Of a DNA stretch of 6,833 nucleotides, positions 1-5,942 are shown one piece after another. The notes beneath the pieces were generated by a model. That model was not told the origin of the DNA, made no database searches, and saw only the letters and a program-made list of their open reading frames with translations. Source of the DNA: an uncultured Clostridia bacterium. Its GTDB lineage: Bacteria > Bacillota > Clostridia > Oscillospirales > Acutalibacteraceae. Both the position numbers and the translations under genes were made by a program. Numbering within the stretch: the first letter of the stretch is position 1; each line of letters opens with the position of its first letter. The stretch is from contig CALEIO010000257.1 in the NCBI GenBank assembly GCA_937875885.1, positions 1 to 6,833 of the forward strand, written 5' to 3'.

Positions 1-2331
1 AACGTAAGAATCAACGAGTGCAAGCAGATGATTCAGGCACTCCACGATGCAGGCATCGGCGTAATTATGGACGTTGTATATAACCACACATACCACAACA
101 ACGCTTCCAACTTCCAGAAGCTTGTTCCCAACTACTACTACAGATTCAATAAAAACGGCAGCTTTGCAGGCGGCACAGGCTGCGGCAACGAGACTGCTTC
201 CGAGCGTGCAATGTTCCGTAACTATATGATTGAATCCGTAATGTACTGGGCTCAGGAGTACCACGTGGACGGCTTCCGCTTTGACCTTATGGGTACTCAC
301 GATGTAGAGACAATGAACCTTATCCGCGAGGCTCTGGATACAATCGACACAAGAATGATTATGTACGGCGAGGGCTGGGAGTGTAAAACACTCTTTGACG
401 CCACCACCTGCACAGGTGCAGAGACTCTGGGTGCAGACCAGACAAATGCTGAATTCTTAAGCGACAGAATCGGTATGTTCAACGACGAGGTTCGTGACGG
501 CATCAAGGGCTACGTTTTTGAAGAAACAGCAAAGGGCTTTGTACAGGGCAACACCGACAAATACTCAACTATCTACGACAGCGTACGTGCAAACACCACA
601 GGTGAATACTGCGAGTGGACTGCGGTAGCTCCTTCACAGACAGTTACCTATGCAAGCTGTCACGATAACTACACTCTCTATGACAGACTTGTGGCTTCTG
701 TTTACGGCACAAAGTCAGAGACAAGACAGAGATACTCCGACCTTATTGATATGAACAAGCTCTCTGCAGGTATTGTGATGACCTCACAGGGTATGCCCTT
801 TATACTTGCAGGCGAAGAAATGGCTCGTTCAAAGGACGGCGGGGACAACAGCTACAAGAGCCCCTTGAGCCTTAATGCAATCGACTGGTCACTGCTTACA
901 CTTAATGCAGACCTGGTTTCTTACTACAAGGGCCTTATTGATATCCGCAAAGCATTCTCTCCCTTTACAGAGAGCACAAATGCTTATAAGGACAGCTACA
1001 CATTCTTTGAGGTACCTGAAGAAAAGCTGGTGGAATCCACCACCTCCACAGAGGATGAAATCATCCTTACATCTGACTATGTAGCCTTTACTGTTGACAA
1101 CAACACAGAGGGCGAGTGGCAGAAACTTGCAGTTGTTTACAATGGCTCTGCACAGACAAAGCAGGTTACAATCGACACAGATGTAACCGAATGGGTTGTA
1201 CTTGCAGACGAAAGCTATGCAGGTCTTGATGCAGTAAGAACAATCACAGGCAACACATTTGAGGTTGCTCCCTACAGCGTACTCATCCTTGCAGATAAGA
1301 CAAGCTACGATGCTTGCGGTATTACATCCGATGACGGCAAGGTTATCATCAACCACGTGGACGGAGAAACAGGCGACGTGCTGGGCACAACTGTAGTTAC
1401 TGGTGCAATCGGCACAGGCTACGATATTAATGTTCAACCTCTTACCCTTATCGACTACGACCACAGAGGTGTTGAAGAGGAGCCCAAGGGTATCTTCACA
1501 GAAGAGGACAGAGTTATCAATTCTGTTTACGAGTCATACAAGGCTCCTTCTCTGCTTGAAGCAGACACAGACTCCAACGGCAGAGTTGCCATAGGTGACG
1601 TTACAACAATTCAGAAATTTATTGCAGGTCTTGTTCAGTTTGATGAAAACAAGCTTGCTTTTGCAGATATCGATTACAACGGTACTGTTAACGTAAAGGA
1701 CGCTACAATGCTTCAGAAGCACCTTGCAGGCTTCCAGGTGAGCATCGGTACCCTTGTTACAAACTATTATGAGTTTGACGAAGAAGGCAACAAGGTGGAG
1801 CTTGCTCCCTCCACAACCCAGCAGATGAGAGTGGGTCAGGAGTACAAGGCAACAGCCCTCAAGTTTGCACTTCTTGATGTGGATGAGGAGAATTCCTCAG
1901 GCAATGCAAGCGGCATTCTGCCCGCAGGCACAACAGTTGTAGATTACTGCTACAAGGTTGCTACCAAGGGCGTTACAGTTTATGCGGCTCACCTTGACCC
2001 CGAAGCAACCTGGGCACCCAACCTCTGGGCCTGGAGCGCAGCAGGCAGCATCTATCAGAGCTGGCCCGGTATGGCAATGACCGACAACGGAGACGGCTGG
2101 TTTATGACAGAAACCACCCTGCCCAGAAACGATTTCTCTATCATCATCTCCAATGCAGGTAATCCCCAGACATCAGACTATACAGGTCTTTCCGGCGGAG
2201 AAATCTGGGTTGTGATTGATGACTACAACATCATCCACGGCGGCAACTTCATTACAGTCTACGACGAAATGCCCGACCTTGAAGCTTTGCGCACAGAGGT
2301 TGCAACAACCGAGTCCGCCACCGCAGAGTGA
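1..2331 (+). CDS. Type I pullulanase (GH13) with MucBP, internal dockerin and CBM26-like module; 5'-partial
   Basis: The reading frame is open from base 1, so the N-terminus (signal peptide, CBM48 and the YNWGYDP region) lies outside; 776 codons are visible and the stop is TGA. Type I pullulanases hydrolyse alpha-1,6 branch points in pullulan, amylopectin and limit dextrins. The four GH13 regions are present: DVVYNH (D24-H29), GFRFDLMG with nucleophile D95, GEGW with acid/base E124, and HDN with D222. A C-terminal beta domain ends near residue 438. Then follow a MucBP-like repeat (about 447-514), a type I dockerin (520-580) with two complete calcium loops (D522/D524/N526/D533 and D556/D558/N560/D567), a second MucBP-like repeat (584-652), and a CBM26-like module (658-745) with W671, W676, W678, the WPG at 688-690 and a QTSD motif. 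There is no sortase motif at the C-terminus. It is probably secreted and docked through cohesin into an amylosome, as in Ruminococcus bromii (inferred). The family call is secure; MucBP and CBM26 assignments are by motif recognition. Confidence 0.93.
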   Translation, partial: NVRINECKQMIQALHDAGIGVIMDVVYNHTYHNNASNFQKLVPNYYYRFNKNGSFAGGTGCGNETASERAMFRNYMIESVMYWAQEYHVDGFRFDLMGTHDVETMNLIREALDTIDTRMIMYGEGWECKTLFDATTCTGAETLGADQTNAEFLSDRIGMFNDEVRDGIKGYVFEETAKGFVQGNTDKYSTIYDSVRANTTGEYCEWTAVAPSQTVTYASCHDNYTLYDRLVASVYGTKSETRQRYSDLIDMNKLSAGIVMTSQGMPFILAGEEMARSKDGGDNSYKSPLSLNAIDWSLLTLNADLVSYYKGLIDIRKAFSPFTESTNAYKDSYTFFEVPEEKLVESTTSTEDEIILTSDYVAFTVDNNTEGEWQKLAVVYNGSAQTKQVTIDTDVTEWVVLADESYAGLDAVRTITGNTFEVAPYSVLILADKTSYDACGITSDDGKVIINHVDGETGDVLGTTVVTGAIGTGYDINVQPLTLIDYDHRGVEEEPKGIFTEEDRVINSVYESYKAPSLLEADTDSNGRVAIGDVTTIQKFIAGLVQFDENKLAFADIDYNGTVNVKDATMLQKHLAGFQVSIGTLVTNYYEFDEEGNKVELAPSTTQQMRVGQEYKATALKFALLDVDEENSSGNASGILPAGTTVVDYCYKVATKGVTVYAAHLDPEATWAPNLWAWSAAGSIYQSWPGMAMTDNGDGWFMTETTLPRNDFSIIISNAGNPQTSDYTGLSGGEIWVVIDDYNIIHGGNFITVYDEMPDLEALRTEVATTESATAE

Positions 2332-2371
2332 TAAAAGGCGACAATACAACAGAAGCTTTATAAAATAGCAA

Positions 2372-2409
2372 AGCGGTCAGTACCACAAAGGTGCTGACCG
2401 CTGTTTTTT
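2372..2409 (+). terminator. Rho-independent terminator of the pullulanase gene
   Basis: A 13-base-pair stem (2372-2384 with 2390-2402, one G-T wobble) closes a 5-base ACAAA loop and is followed by G and six Ts, then another T-rich stretch. It sits 40 bases after the pullulanase stop and points in its direction. Confidence 0.93.
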
Positions 2410-2509
2410 GTTTTATGTTTGTTTTTGTTTTAGATTAATTATGCTGCATAAGATGATAATGTGGGGGACAGGGGAGGTTTATTTTATATTAAGTGTTTGG
2501 TTTGTGCAA

Positions 2510-2537
2510 TGTAGGGGCCCCAATGACCGCCCCTACA
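2510..2537. repeat. Palindromic intergenic repeat (TGTAGGGGC ... GCCCCTACA)
   Basis: Perfect 9-base inverted arms (2510-2518 and 2529-2537) surround a 10-base centre. There is no T-run on either side, so it is not a typical terminator. From general knowledge, GTAGGGGC-type palindromes are frequent as dispersed extragenic repeats in Clostridia. Only one copy lies in this window, so its repeat nature is inferred from resemblance. Confidence 0.55.
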
Positions 2538-2579
2538 GTAACTTGTGGGATGCTGCGGTGCTCGGCGCTTACAGACAGT

Positions 2580-2609
2580 AAAAAGCCCTTCGATTGCTCG
2601 AAGGGCTTT
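2580..2609 (-). terminator. Rho-independent terminator of rpmB
   Basis: A perfect 12-base-pair stem (2582-2593 with 2598-2609) closes a 4-base loop. Read on the - strand, the stem ends in a run of five Ts (complement of A2580-A2584). It begins 35 bases beyond the rpmB stop. Confidence 0.92.
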
Positions 2610-2644
2610 AAATACCGTTTTAATTGCATTGAACAAAGAGCAGA

Positions 2645-2833
2645 TTAAACAGCTCTCTGAACCTTACCTGAACGTAAGCAACGGGTGCAAGCATAAACGT
2701 GCTTGGGTGTGCCGTCAACAACAGCCTTTACTCTCTGCACATTGGGCTTCCAAGTTCTGTTGGAGCGTCTGTGAGAGTGAGAAACCTTAATTCCGAACTT
2801 AACGTCTTTTCCGCAGAAATCACATTTTGCCAT
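2645..2833 (-). CDS. rpmB: 50S ribosomal protein L28 (zinc-ribbon form)
   Basis: The 62-residue product begins MAKCDFCGKD and contains the L28 signature SHSHRRSNRTWKPNVQ (residues 18-33), matching the family in length and sequence. Two CxxC pairs (C4/C7 and C49/C52) mark the zinc-binding C+ version rather than the zinc-free paralogue. L28 is part of the large ribosomal subunit and is needed for its late assembly. The start is the ATG at 2831-2833: an AGGAGG (complement of 2843-2848) lies 9 bases upstream. A longer in-frame start eight codons earlier would swallow this ribosome binding site and add residues foreign to L28. It stands alone, with its own promoter and terminator, as commonly seen for rpmB in Firmicutes. 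It is convergent with the pullulanase gene and divergent from the M50-like gene. Confidence 0.98.
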   Translation of the reverse strand: MAKCDFCGKDVKFGIKVSHSHRRSNRTWKPNVQRVKAVVDGTPKHVYACTRCLRSGKVQRAV

Positions 2834-2873
2834 GCTTCTGCACCTCCTTAATGACATAGTAGCATTTGTAACT

Positions 2874-2888
2874 CTGTTATCATAACAG
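2874..2888. promoter_or_regulatory. Perfect 15-base palindrome over the rpmB -10 box
   Basis: CTGTTATcATAACAG has 7-base arms around one central base and completely covers the -10 hexamer of the rpmB promoter (2879-2884). Its size and position would suit a dimeric repressor operator. It does not match a regulator site that I recognise, and an AT-rich palindrome could arise by chance, so the role is inferred. Confidence 0.35.
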
Positions 2889-2907
2889 AAAGTTCAAAAA
2901 AAAGCAA
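2879..2907 (-). promoter_or_regulatory. Sigma-A-type promoter of rpmB
   Basis: On the - strand the -35 is TTGCTT (complement of 2902-2907) and the -10 is TATGAT (complement of 2879-2884), with exactly 17 bases between them. A TG one base upstream of the -10 makes it an extended -10. Transcription would start about 38 bases before the rpmB ATG. Confidence 0.75.
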
Positions 2908-2920
2908 GTGTTTTTTTGAA
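2893..2920. repeat. Inverted repeat with A/T tracts between divergent promoters
   Basis: TTCAAAAAAA (2893-2902) and its exact complement TTTTTTTGAA (2911-2920) flank an 8-base centre that contains most of the rpmB -35 box. It could be a protein site, a bent-DNA element, or chance in a homopolymer-rich spacer. Confidence 0.4.
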
Positions 2921-2929
2921 AAACTTTTC

Positions 2930-2958
2930 TTGTTTTTTTTATTTAATTATTATATAAT
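2930..2958 (+). promoter_or_regulatory. Sigma-A-type promoter for the M50 gene pair
   Basis: TTGTTT (2930-2935) and TATAAT (2953-2958) are spaced 17 bases apart and face the gene at 3021. The predicted leader is about 55 bases. It is divergent from the rpmB promoter, with about 22 bases between the two -35 boxes. Confidence 0.72.
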
Positions 2959-3007
2959 ATGATAGGTTTACTGTTTATAATGGAATTGTTATATAATTTT
3001 GACTGTC

Positions 3008-3012
3008 GGAGG
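3008..3012 (+). promoter_or_regulatory. Ribosome binding site fixing a TTG start
   Basis: GGAGG lies 8 bases before TTG 3021. The first in-frame ATG comes 15 codons later, inside the first membrane region and without a comparable site, so the TTG start is preferred. Confidence 0.75.
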
Positions 3013-3020
3013 CGAAAAAA

Positions 3021-3767
3021 TTGTACAGATATCTGATAGAAATTGGAGAATATACGGACAACTGGATGGGCTTTGCAGCCGTTATGGTGGGTATTCTTAT
3101 TGCGGTTGCAATCTACACCCTGCTTCTTAACCCTTTGCACAACCGTGTAAAGTATATTGTTGCGGCAAAATGCGGCGCAGATAATGTTTACGACCACAGA
3201 TTTTACTCTATGTCTATGCGCTATAACTTTAATCTTATCGGTTTTATCACCTGTCTGCTGCTGAATATTAACTTTTCACAGCCTGTTCATTACGAAACTG
3301 AAAGATTAAGACGCCCGAAACTCCATACAATATTAATATCACTTTCTGGATTTCTTACCTATGGGGTGTATTTTCTTGTTTCTGCTGTAATTTACAGCGT
3401 ACTCAAGTTTGGCGATTTCTTTCCTATTAACTCTGCATCCGTTGTGCCTTACCAGGCAGACTATAAAACATATATATGTTATGCGCTGTTTGTTGCTGTT
3501 TTCTTTATCTACAGAATCAGCATCTGCTCCATCTTCTTTAATATAATCCCTCTGGGACCCCTTGATATGGCAGACGTGCTCTACGATTTTCTGCCCATCA
3601 ACTGGGTGGACGGACTGCGAAACAACGTGTCACTTCTGAGCCTTATCCTCTTTGTGTTTGCTTTCCTTGTTGTTGGCGGACCCGACGGAGTGATAAACGT
3701 GGTTGGTAACTCCACAATGCTTGGCTTCTCCAACTGGCTTCGTGAGGTATTCTATTCAGTTTTCTGA
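3021..3767 (+). CDS. Catalytically degenerate M50 (site-2 protease) family membrane protein
   Basis: This 248-residue hydrophobic protein has about five membrane segments (near 16-36, 68-83, 104-128, 150-178 and 203-220). By eye it aligns with the M50 protease encoded just downstream: its NFSQPVHYETERLRRPKLH (84-102) matches the neighbour's AKPVPVNPARFRKPKLY, and its NIIPLGPLDMADVL (174-187) matches NFIPIPPLDGSKVL. The zinc-binding HEFAH of the neighbour falls on HNRVK here (H40 to K44), losing the catalytic glutamate and second histidine. The aspartate of the LDG motif remains (D182) but its glycine is M183. It is therefore likely a pseudoprotease, perhaps a partner or regulator of the active enzyme (inference). 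It begins with TTG preceded by GGAGG, has its own promoter, and is followed 27 bases later by the active paralogue, so the two are probably co-transcribed. An automatic annotation would probably call it a site-2 protease or hypothetical protein. Confidence 0.85.
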   Translation: MYRYLIEIGEYTDNWMGFAAVMVGILIAVAIYTLLLNPLHNRVKYIVAAKCGADNVYDHRFYSMSMRYNFNLIGFITCLLLNINFSQPVHYETERLRRPKLHTILISLSGFLTYGVYFLVSAVIYSVLKFGDFFPINSASVVPYQADYKTYICYALFVAVFFIYRISICSIFFNIIPLGPLDMADVLYDFLPINWVDGLRNNVSLLSLILFVFAFLVVGGPDGVINVVGNSTMLGFSNWLREVFYSVF

Positions 3768-3794
3768 ATTCCCTAAACACTTTGGAGGTATATA

Positions 3795-4460
3795 ATGCTT
3801 TTTGATTTACTCAGCGGTAACTTTACAATGGAATCTGTGCTGGTTCACATTGCAGTTATCCTCCTTATGATTTTTCTTATTCTGCCCGTTCACGAGTTTG
3901 CTCATGCAGGCGTGGCTTATCTGCTTGGTGACAGGGGCATTAAATTCCGTGGCAGACTTTCTCTGAATCCCCTTGCTCATATTGACATTGCAGGTGCACT
4001 TATGATGCTGTTCATCGGCTACGGCTGGGCAAAGCCCGTACCCGTTAATCCTGCAAGATTCCGCAAACCCAAGCTCTATATGGGACTTACTGCTCTGGCA
4101 GGCCCTGTTTCAAACATTCTTTGCGGAATGCTTGGTGGTGGAATACTTCTGCTGCTTATCAGAGTAACACCCAACTGGCTGCTTGTCACAAAGATGGGTA
4201 ATTTTGTGGTGCAGTTTCTGCTTTACTATATTTCTATCAACGCATCCCTTGCTGTATTCAACTTCATTCCTATTCCACCCCTTGACGGAAGCAAGGTGCT
4301 GTTCATCTTTTTGCCCGACAGAATCGTGAATGTATTCTACAGATATCAGCAGTACACATTCATCATCCTCTTTGGTCTTGTTTACCTTGGTGTGCTTGAC
4401 GGTTTGCTGAATGTCTGCTCAAGCTATGTAATGTCACTGTGTCTGTTTTTCAGATTCTGA
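3795..4460 (+). CDS. Site-2 protease family (M50) intramembrane metalloprotease
   Basis: This 221-residue membrane protein carries the M50 zinc site HEFAH (H33, E34, H37) at the end of its first membrane helix (about 15-37) and the third ligand in NFIPIPPLDG (N156, D164, G165). The segment SLNPLAHID (56-64) and the AKPVPVNPARF motif (79-89) are typical of the short bacterial S2P group without a PDZ domain. Membrane segments lie near 15-37, 65-78, 97-123, 137-160 and 185-205. Such enzymes cleave within or next to membrane helices, usually in regulated proteolysis of anti-sigma factors or in sporulation (SpoIVFB is a more distant relative). The substrate cannot be read from the sequence. The ATG has GGAGG 6 bases upstream and lies 27 bases after the degenerate paralogue. 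A 111-base gap without a visible terminator separates it from scpA. Confidence 0.95.
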   Translation: MLFDLLSGNFTMESVLVHIAVILLMIFLILPVHEFAHAGVAYLLGDRGIKFRGRLSLNPLAHIDIAGALMMLFIGYGWAKPVPVNPARFRKPKLYMGLTALAGPVSNILCGMLGGGILLLLIRVTPNWLLVTKMGNFVVQFLLYYISINASLAVFNFIPIPPLDGSKVLFIFLPDRIVNVFYRYQQYTFIILFGLVYLGVLDGLLNVCSSYVMSLCLFFRF

Positions 4461-4514
4461 TTCTGCAAACCTTATTATAGAATATAACTTACTGTGTATA
4501 GATTTCTGACTATA

Positions 4515-4520
4515 TATAAT
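4515..4520 (+). promoter_or_regulatory. Possible -10 element upstream of scpA
   Basis: TATAAT lies in the 111-base gap before scpA, which has no terminator hairpin. No good -35 is found at 17 bases (CTGTGT); TTACTG at 4489-4494 is 20 bases away. scpA may have a weak own promoter or rely on read-through from the M50 genes. Confidence 0.3.
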
Positions 4521-4553
4521 CATTTATATAACCCTGTTTAATTGTGCGCCGAA

Positions 4554-4560
4554 AGGAGGG
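4554..4560 (+). promoter_or_regulatory. scpA ribosome binding site
   Basis: AGGAGGG ends 11 bases before ATG 4572. A longer in-frame start (TTG 4542) would place this site inside the coding region and add ten residues foreign to ScpA, so ATG 4572 is the start. Confidence 0.8.
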
Positions 4561-4571
4561 CGACGGTCTTT

Positions 4572-5297
4572 ATGAATAACAATCAGGCTCAACTGCAGTA
4601 CAAGTTGCCCGTCTTTGAGGGACCTCTTGACCTGCTCTTGCTGCTTATTTCCAAGAACAAGATTGATATTTACGATATTGAGATTTCTCTGCTGCTGGAG
4701 CAGTATATGGAGCAGATAAGTGCCATGCAGGAGGCAGATATGGACGTTGCCTCGGACTTCCTTGAGATGGCGTCAAGACTTGTTTACATTAAGTCTGTAA
4801 TGCTTCTGCCCAAATACGAGGAAGAGGCAGAGCAGCTCAAAACCGAGCTTCAGGGTCAGCTTATTGAATATCAGCTTTGTCGTGCTGTTGCCGCAAAGCT
4901 TGCTCCTATGGTTAGCTTCGATAAATTCTGCCGAGAGCCTTCACCTGTGGACTTTGACCTTACCTACAACAGAATTCATCCTCCTATGGATATTGCAAAG
5001 GCATACATCGGCGCTGTGGGCAGAGGCAAGCGCAAGCTCCCTCCCAAGCGAGAGGCTTTTTCGGGCATTGTGGAGAAGAAGATTATCTCCGTAAGCTCCC
5101 GAATCATCCGTGTTATGCGAAATTTGTGGAGAAAAAAGAATGTCCGCTACAGCGATTTGTTTGAGGCTTGTTCGGGCAAGAGCGACCTTGTTGCCACCTT
5201 CCTTGCGGTTCTGGAGCTTGTAAAGGGCAAGAGGGTTATCATTGACGGAGACGGTCAGGAGGCCACCGTCACAATGTTGGAGGATAACAGAAGATGA
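4572..5297 (+). CDS. scpA: Segregation and condensation protein A (kleisin)
   Basis: The 241-residue product has the ScpA N-terminal signature FEGPLDLLLLLISKNKIDIY (15-34) followed by DI and the Q44-Y45 pair, then SDFLEMASRLVYIKSVMLLP (61-80). It ends in a winged-helix domain (about 185-235, containing YSDLFE). ScpA is the kleisin that bridges the two SMC heads; with ScpB it forms the SMC-ScpAB condensin loaded near parS sites by ParB, and it acts in nucleoid compaction and segregation. The length agrees with the family (about 240-260). The last codon overlaps the scpB start in ATGA, implying translational coupling and matched amounts of the two subunits. A ribosome binding site for scpB (GGAGG at 5279-5283) lies within its 3' end. 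Nothing appears truncated or unusual. Confidence 0.97.
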   Translation: MNNNQAQLQYKLPVFEGPLDLLLLLISKNKIDIYDIEISLLLEQYMEQISAMQEADMDVASDFLEMASRLVYIKSVMLLPKYEEEAEQLKTELQGQLIEYQLCRAVAAKLAPMVSFDKFCREPSPVDFDLTYNRIHPPMDIAKAYIGAVGRGKRKLPPKREAFSGIVEKKIISVSSRIIRVMRNLWRKKNVRYSDLFEACSGKSDLVATFLAVLELVKGKRVIIDGDGQEATVTMLEDNRR

Positions 5298-5908
5298 GTG
5301 AACTTAACATAAAAAATGCCATAGAAGCTGTGCTCTTTGCAAGTGGCAGCTCTGTGCCTGTTTCCAGAATTGCAACTGCTCTGGAGATTTCTGAAAAAGA
5401 AGCTAAAAAACAGCTGGATGCCCTGATGAATGAATACACAGGCGCAGACAGAGGAATAACAATCGTAAGACTTGACGATGCTTACCAGATGGTGTCAAGG
5501 GATGAGTACGCTCCCCAGATCCGCACCGTTATGGACTTGAGAAGAAACACACCTCTTTCCCAGGCGGCTATGGAGGTACTTGCGGTTGTGGCATACAACC
5601 AGCCCGTTACCAAGGCTTTTATTGAGCAGATAAGAGGCGTTGATTGCAGTGCGGTGCTTTCAAATCTCTGTCAGAAAAGCCTTGTAGAAGAGGTTGGCAG
5701 ACTTGAGCTTCCCGGCAGACCGCTTATTTACGGAACAACTGCAGAATTTCTTCGTTGCTTTAATGTGTCTTCTATTGCTGAACTTCCTGAGCTTCCAAGA
5801 GAAAAAACAGAAGAACATGAAGAAAATGATGATGAAATTGAAAAAAATTCTGCTGATGACGGAACAGATTTTCAATTAGAGGTTGACGAAAAGCAAAATT
5901 TAATGTAA
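5294..5908 (+). CDS. scpB: Segregation and condensation protein B
   Basis: The 204-residue product matches ScpB throughout: an N-terminal winged helix (IKNAIEAVLFASGSSVPVSR, 6-25), the conserved TPLSQAAMEVLAVVAYNQPV (86-105) and IRGVD (113-117) starting the second winged helix, and GRLELPGRPLIYGTTAEFL (135-153). ScpB dimers clamp the central linker of ScpA and stimulate the SMC ATPase cycle. After residue 168 comes a strongly acidic, presumably disordered tail (EHEENDDEIEKNSADDG), of the sort seen at variable length in clostridial ScpB. Its ATG overlaps the scpA stop by four bases, with GGAGG 10 bases upstream. The next gene starts 34 bases on with no terminator between. Confidence 0.97.
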   Translation: MSELNIKNAIEAVLFASGSSVPVSRIATALEISEKEAKKQLDALMNEYTGADRGITIVRLDDAYQMVSRDEYAPQIRTVMDLRRNTPLSQAAMEVLAVVAYNQPVTKAFIEQIRGVDCSAVLSNLCQKSLVEEVGRLELPGRPLIYGTTAEFLRCFNVSSIAELPELPREKTEEHEENDDEIEKNSADDGTDFQLEVDEKQNLM

Positions 5909-5927
5909 CATAGTATAAGAATAATCA

Positions 5928-5937
5928 AGAGAGGTGA
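5928..5937 (+). promoter_or_regulatory. Ribosome binding site deciding the DUF2953 start
   Basis: AGAGAGGTGA closely matches the 16S rRNA 3' end, and its GAGG core lies 8 bases before TTG 5943. The GTG at 5934-5936, which gives the longest frame, is part of this site and has no good site of its own upstream. Confidence 0.75.
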
Positions 5938-5942
5938 GAACA

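Larger units (their letters stand above)
2332..2644. other. Convergent intergenic region between pullulanase and rpmB
   Basis: This 313-base stretch separates two convergent genes. It holds the pullulanase terminator, a T-rich segment (about 2410-2510) in which I see no gene or structured element, a palindromic repeat, and the rpmB terminator. A 35-base tail (2610-2644) lies between the rpmB stop and its terminator. Confidence 0.7.

Noticed and set aside
889..1464. 191-codon open frame on the - strand inside the pullulanase gene
   Set aside because: It is the antisense shadow of a conserved domain region, gives a cysteine-rich sequence with no recognisable family, and has no ribosome binding site or promoter.
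1564..1740. EF-hand calcium sensor domain as an alternative to dockerin
   Set aside because: The paired 12-residue loops each followed by a single helix (QKFIAG and QKHLAG), about 34 residues apart, fit type I dockerin, and the host protein is a secreted glycoside hydrolase.
2372..2609. Possible CRISPR or tandem array from the three hairpins in this gap
   Set aside because: The three hairpins have unrelated sequences; two are ordinary terminators and the spacing is irregular.
2545..2790. 81-codon + strand frame overlapping rpmB and its terminator
   Set aside because: It runs antisense through a confidently identified ribosomal protein gene and its terminator hairpin; the product resembles nothing known.
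2943..3197. 84-codon - strand frame across the promoter region and the start of the M50-like gene
   Set aside because: It overlaps the promoter, leader and coding start of the + strand gene and has a low-complexity AT-derived sequence.
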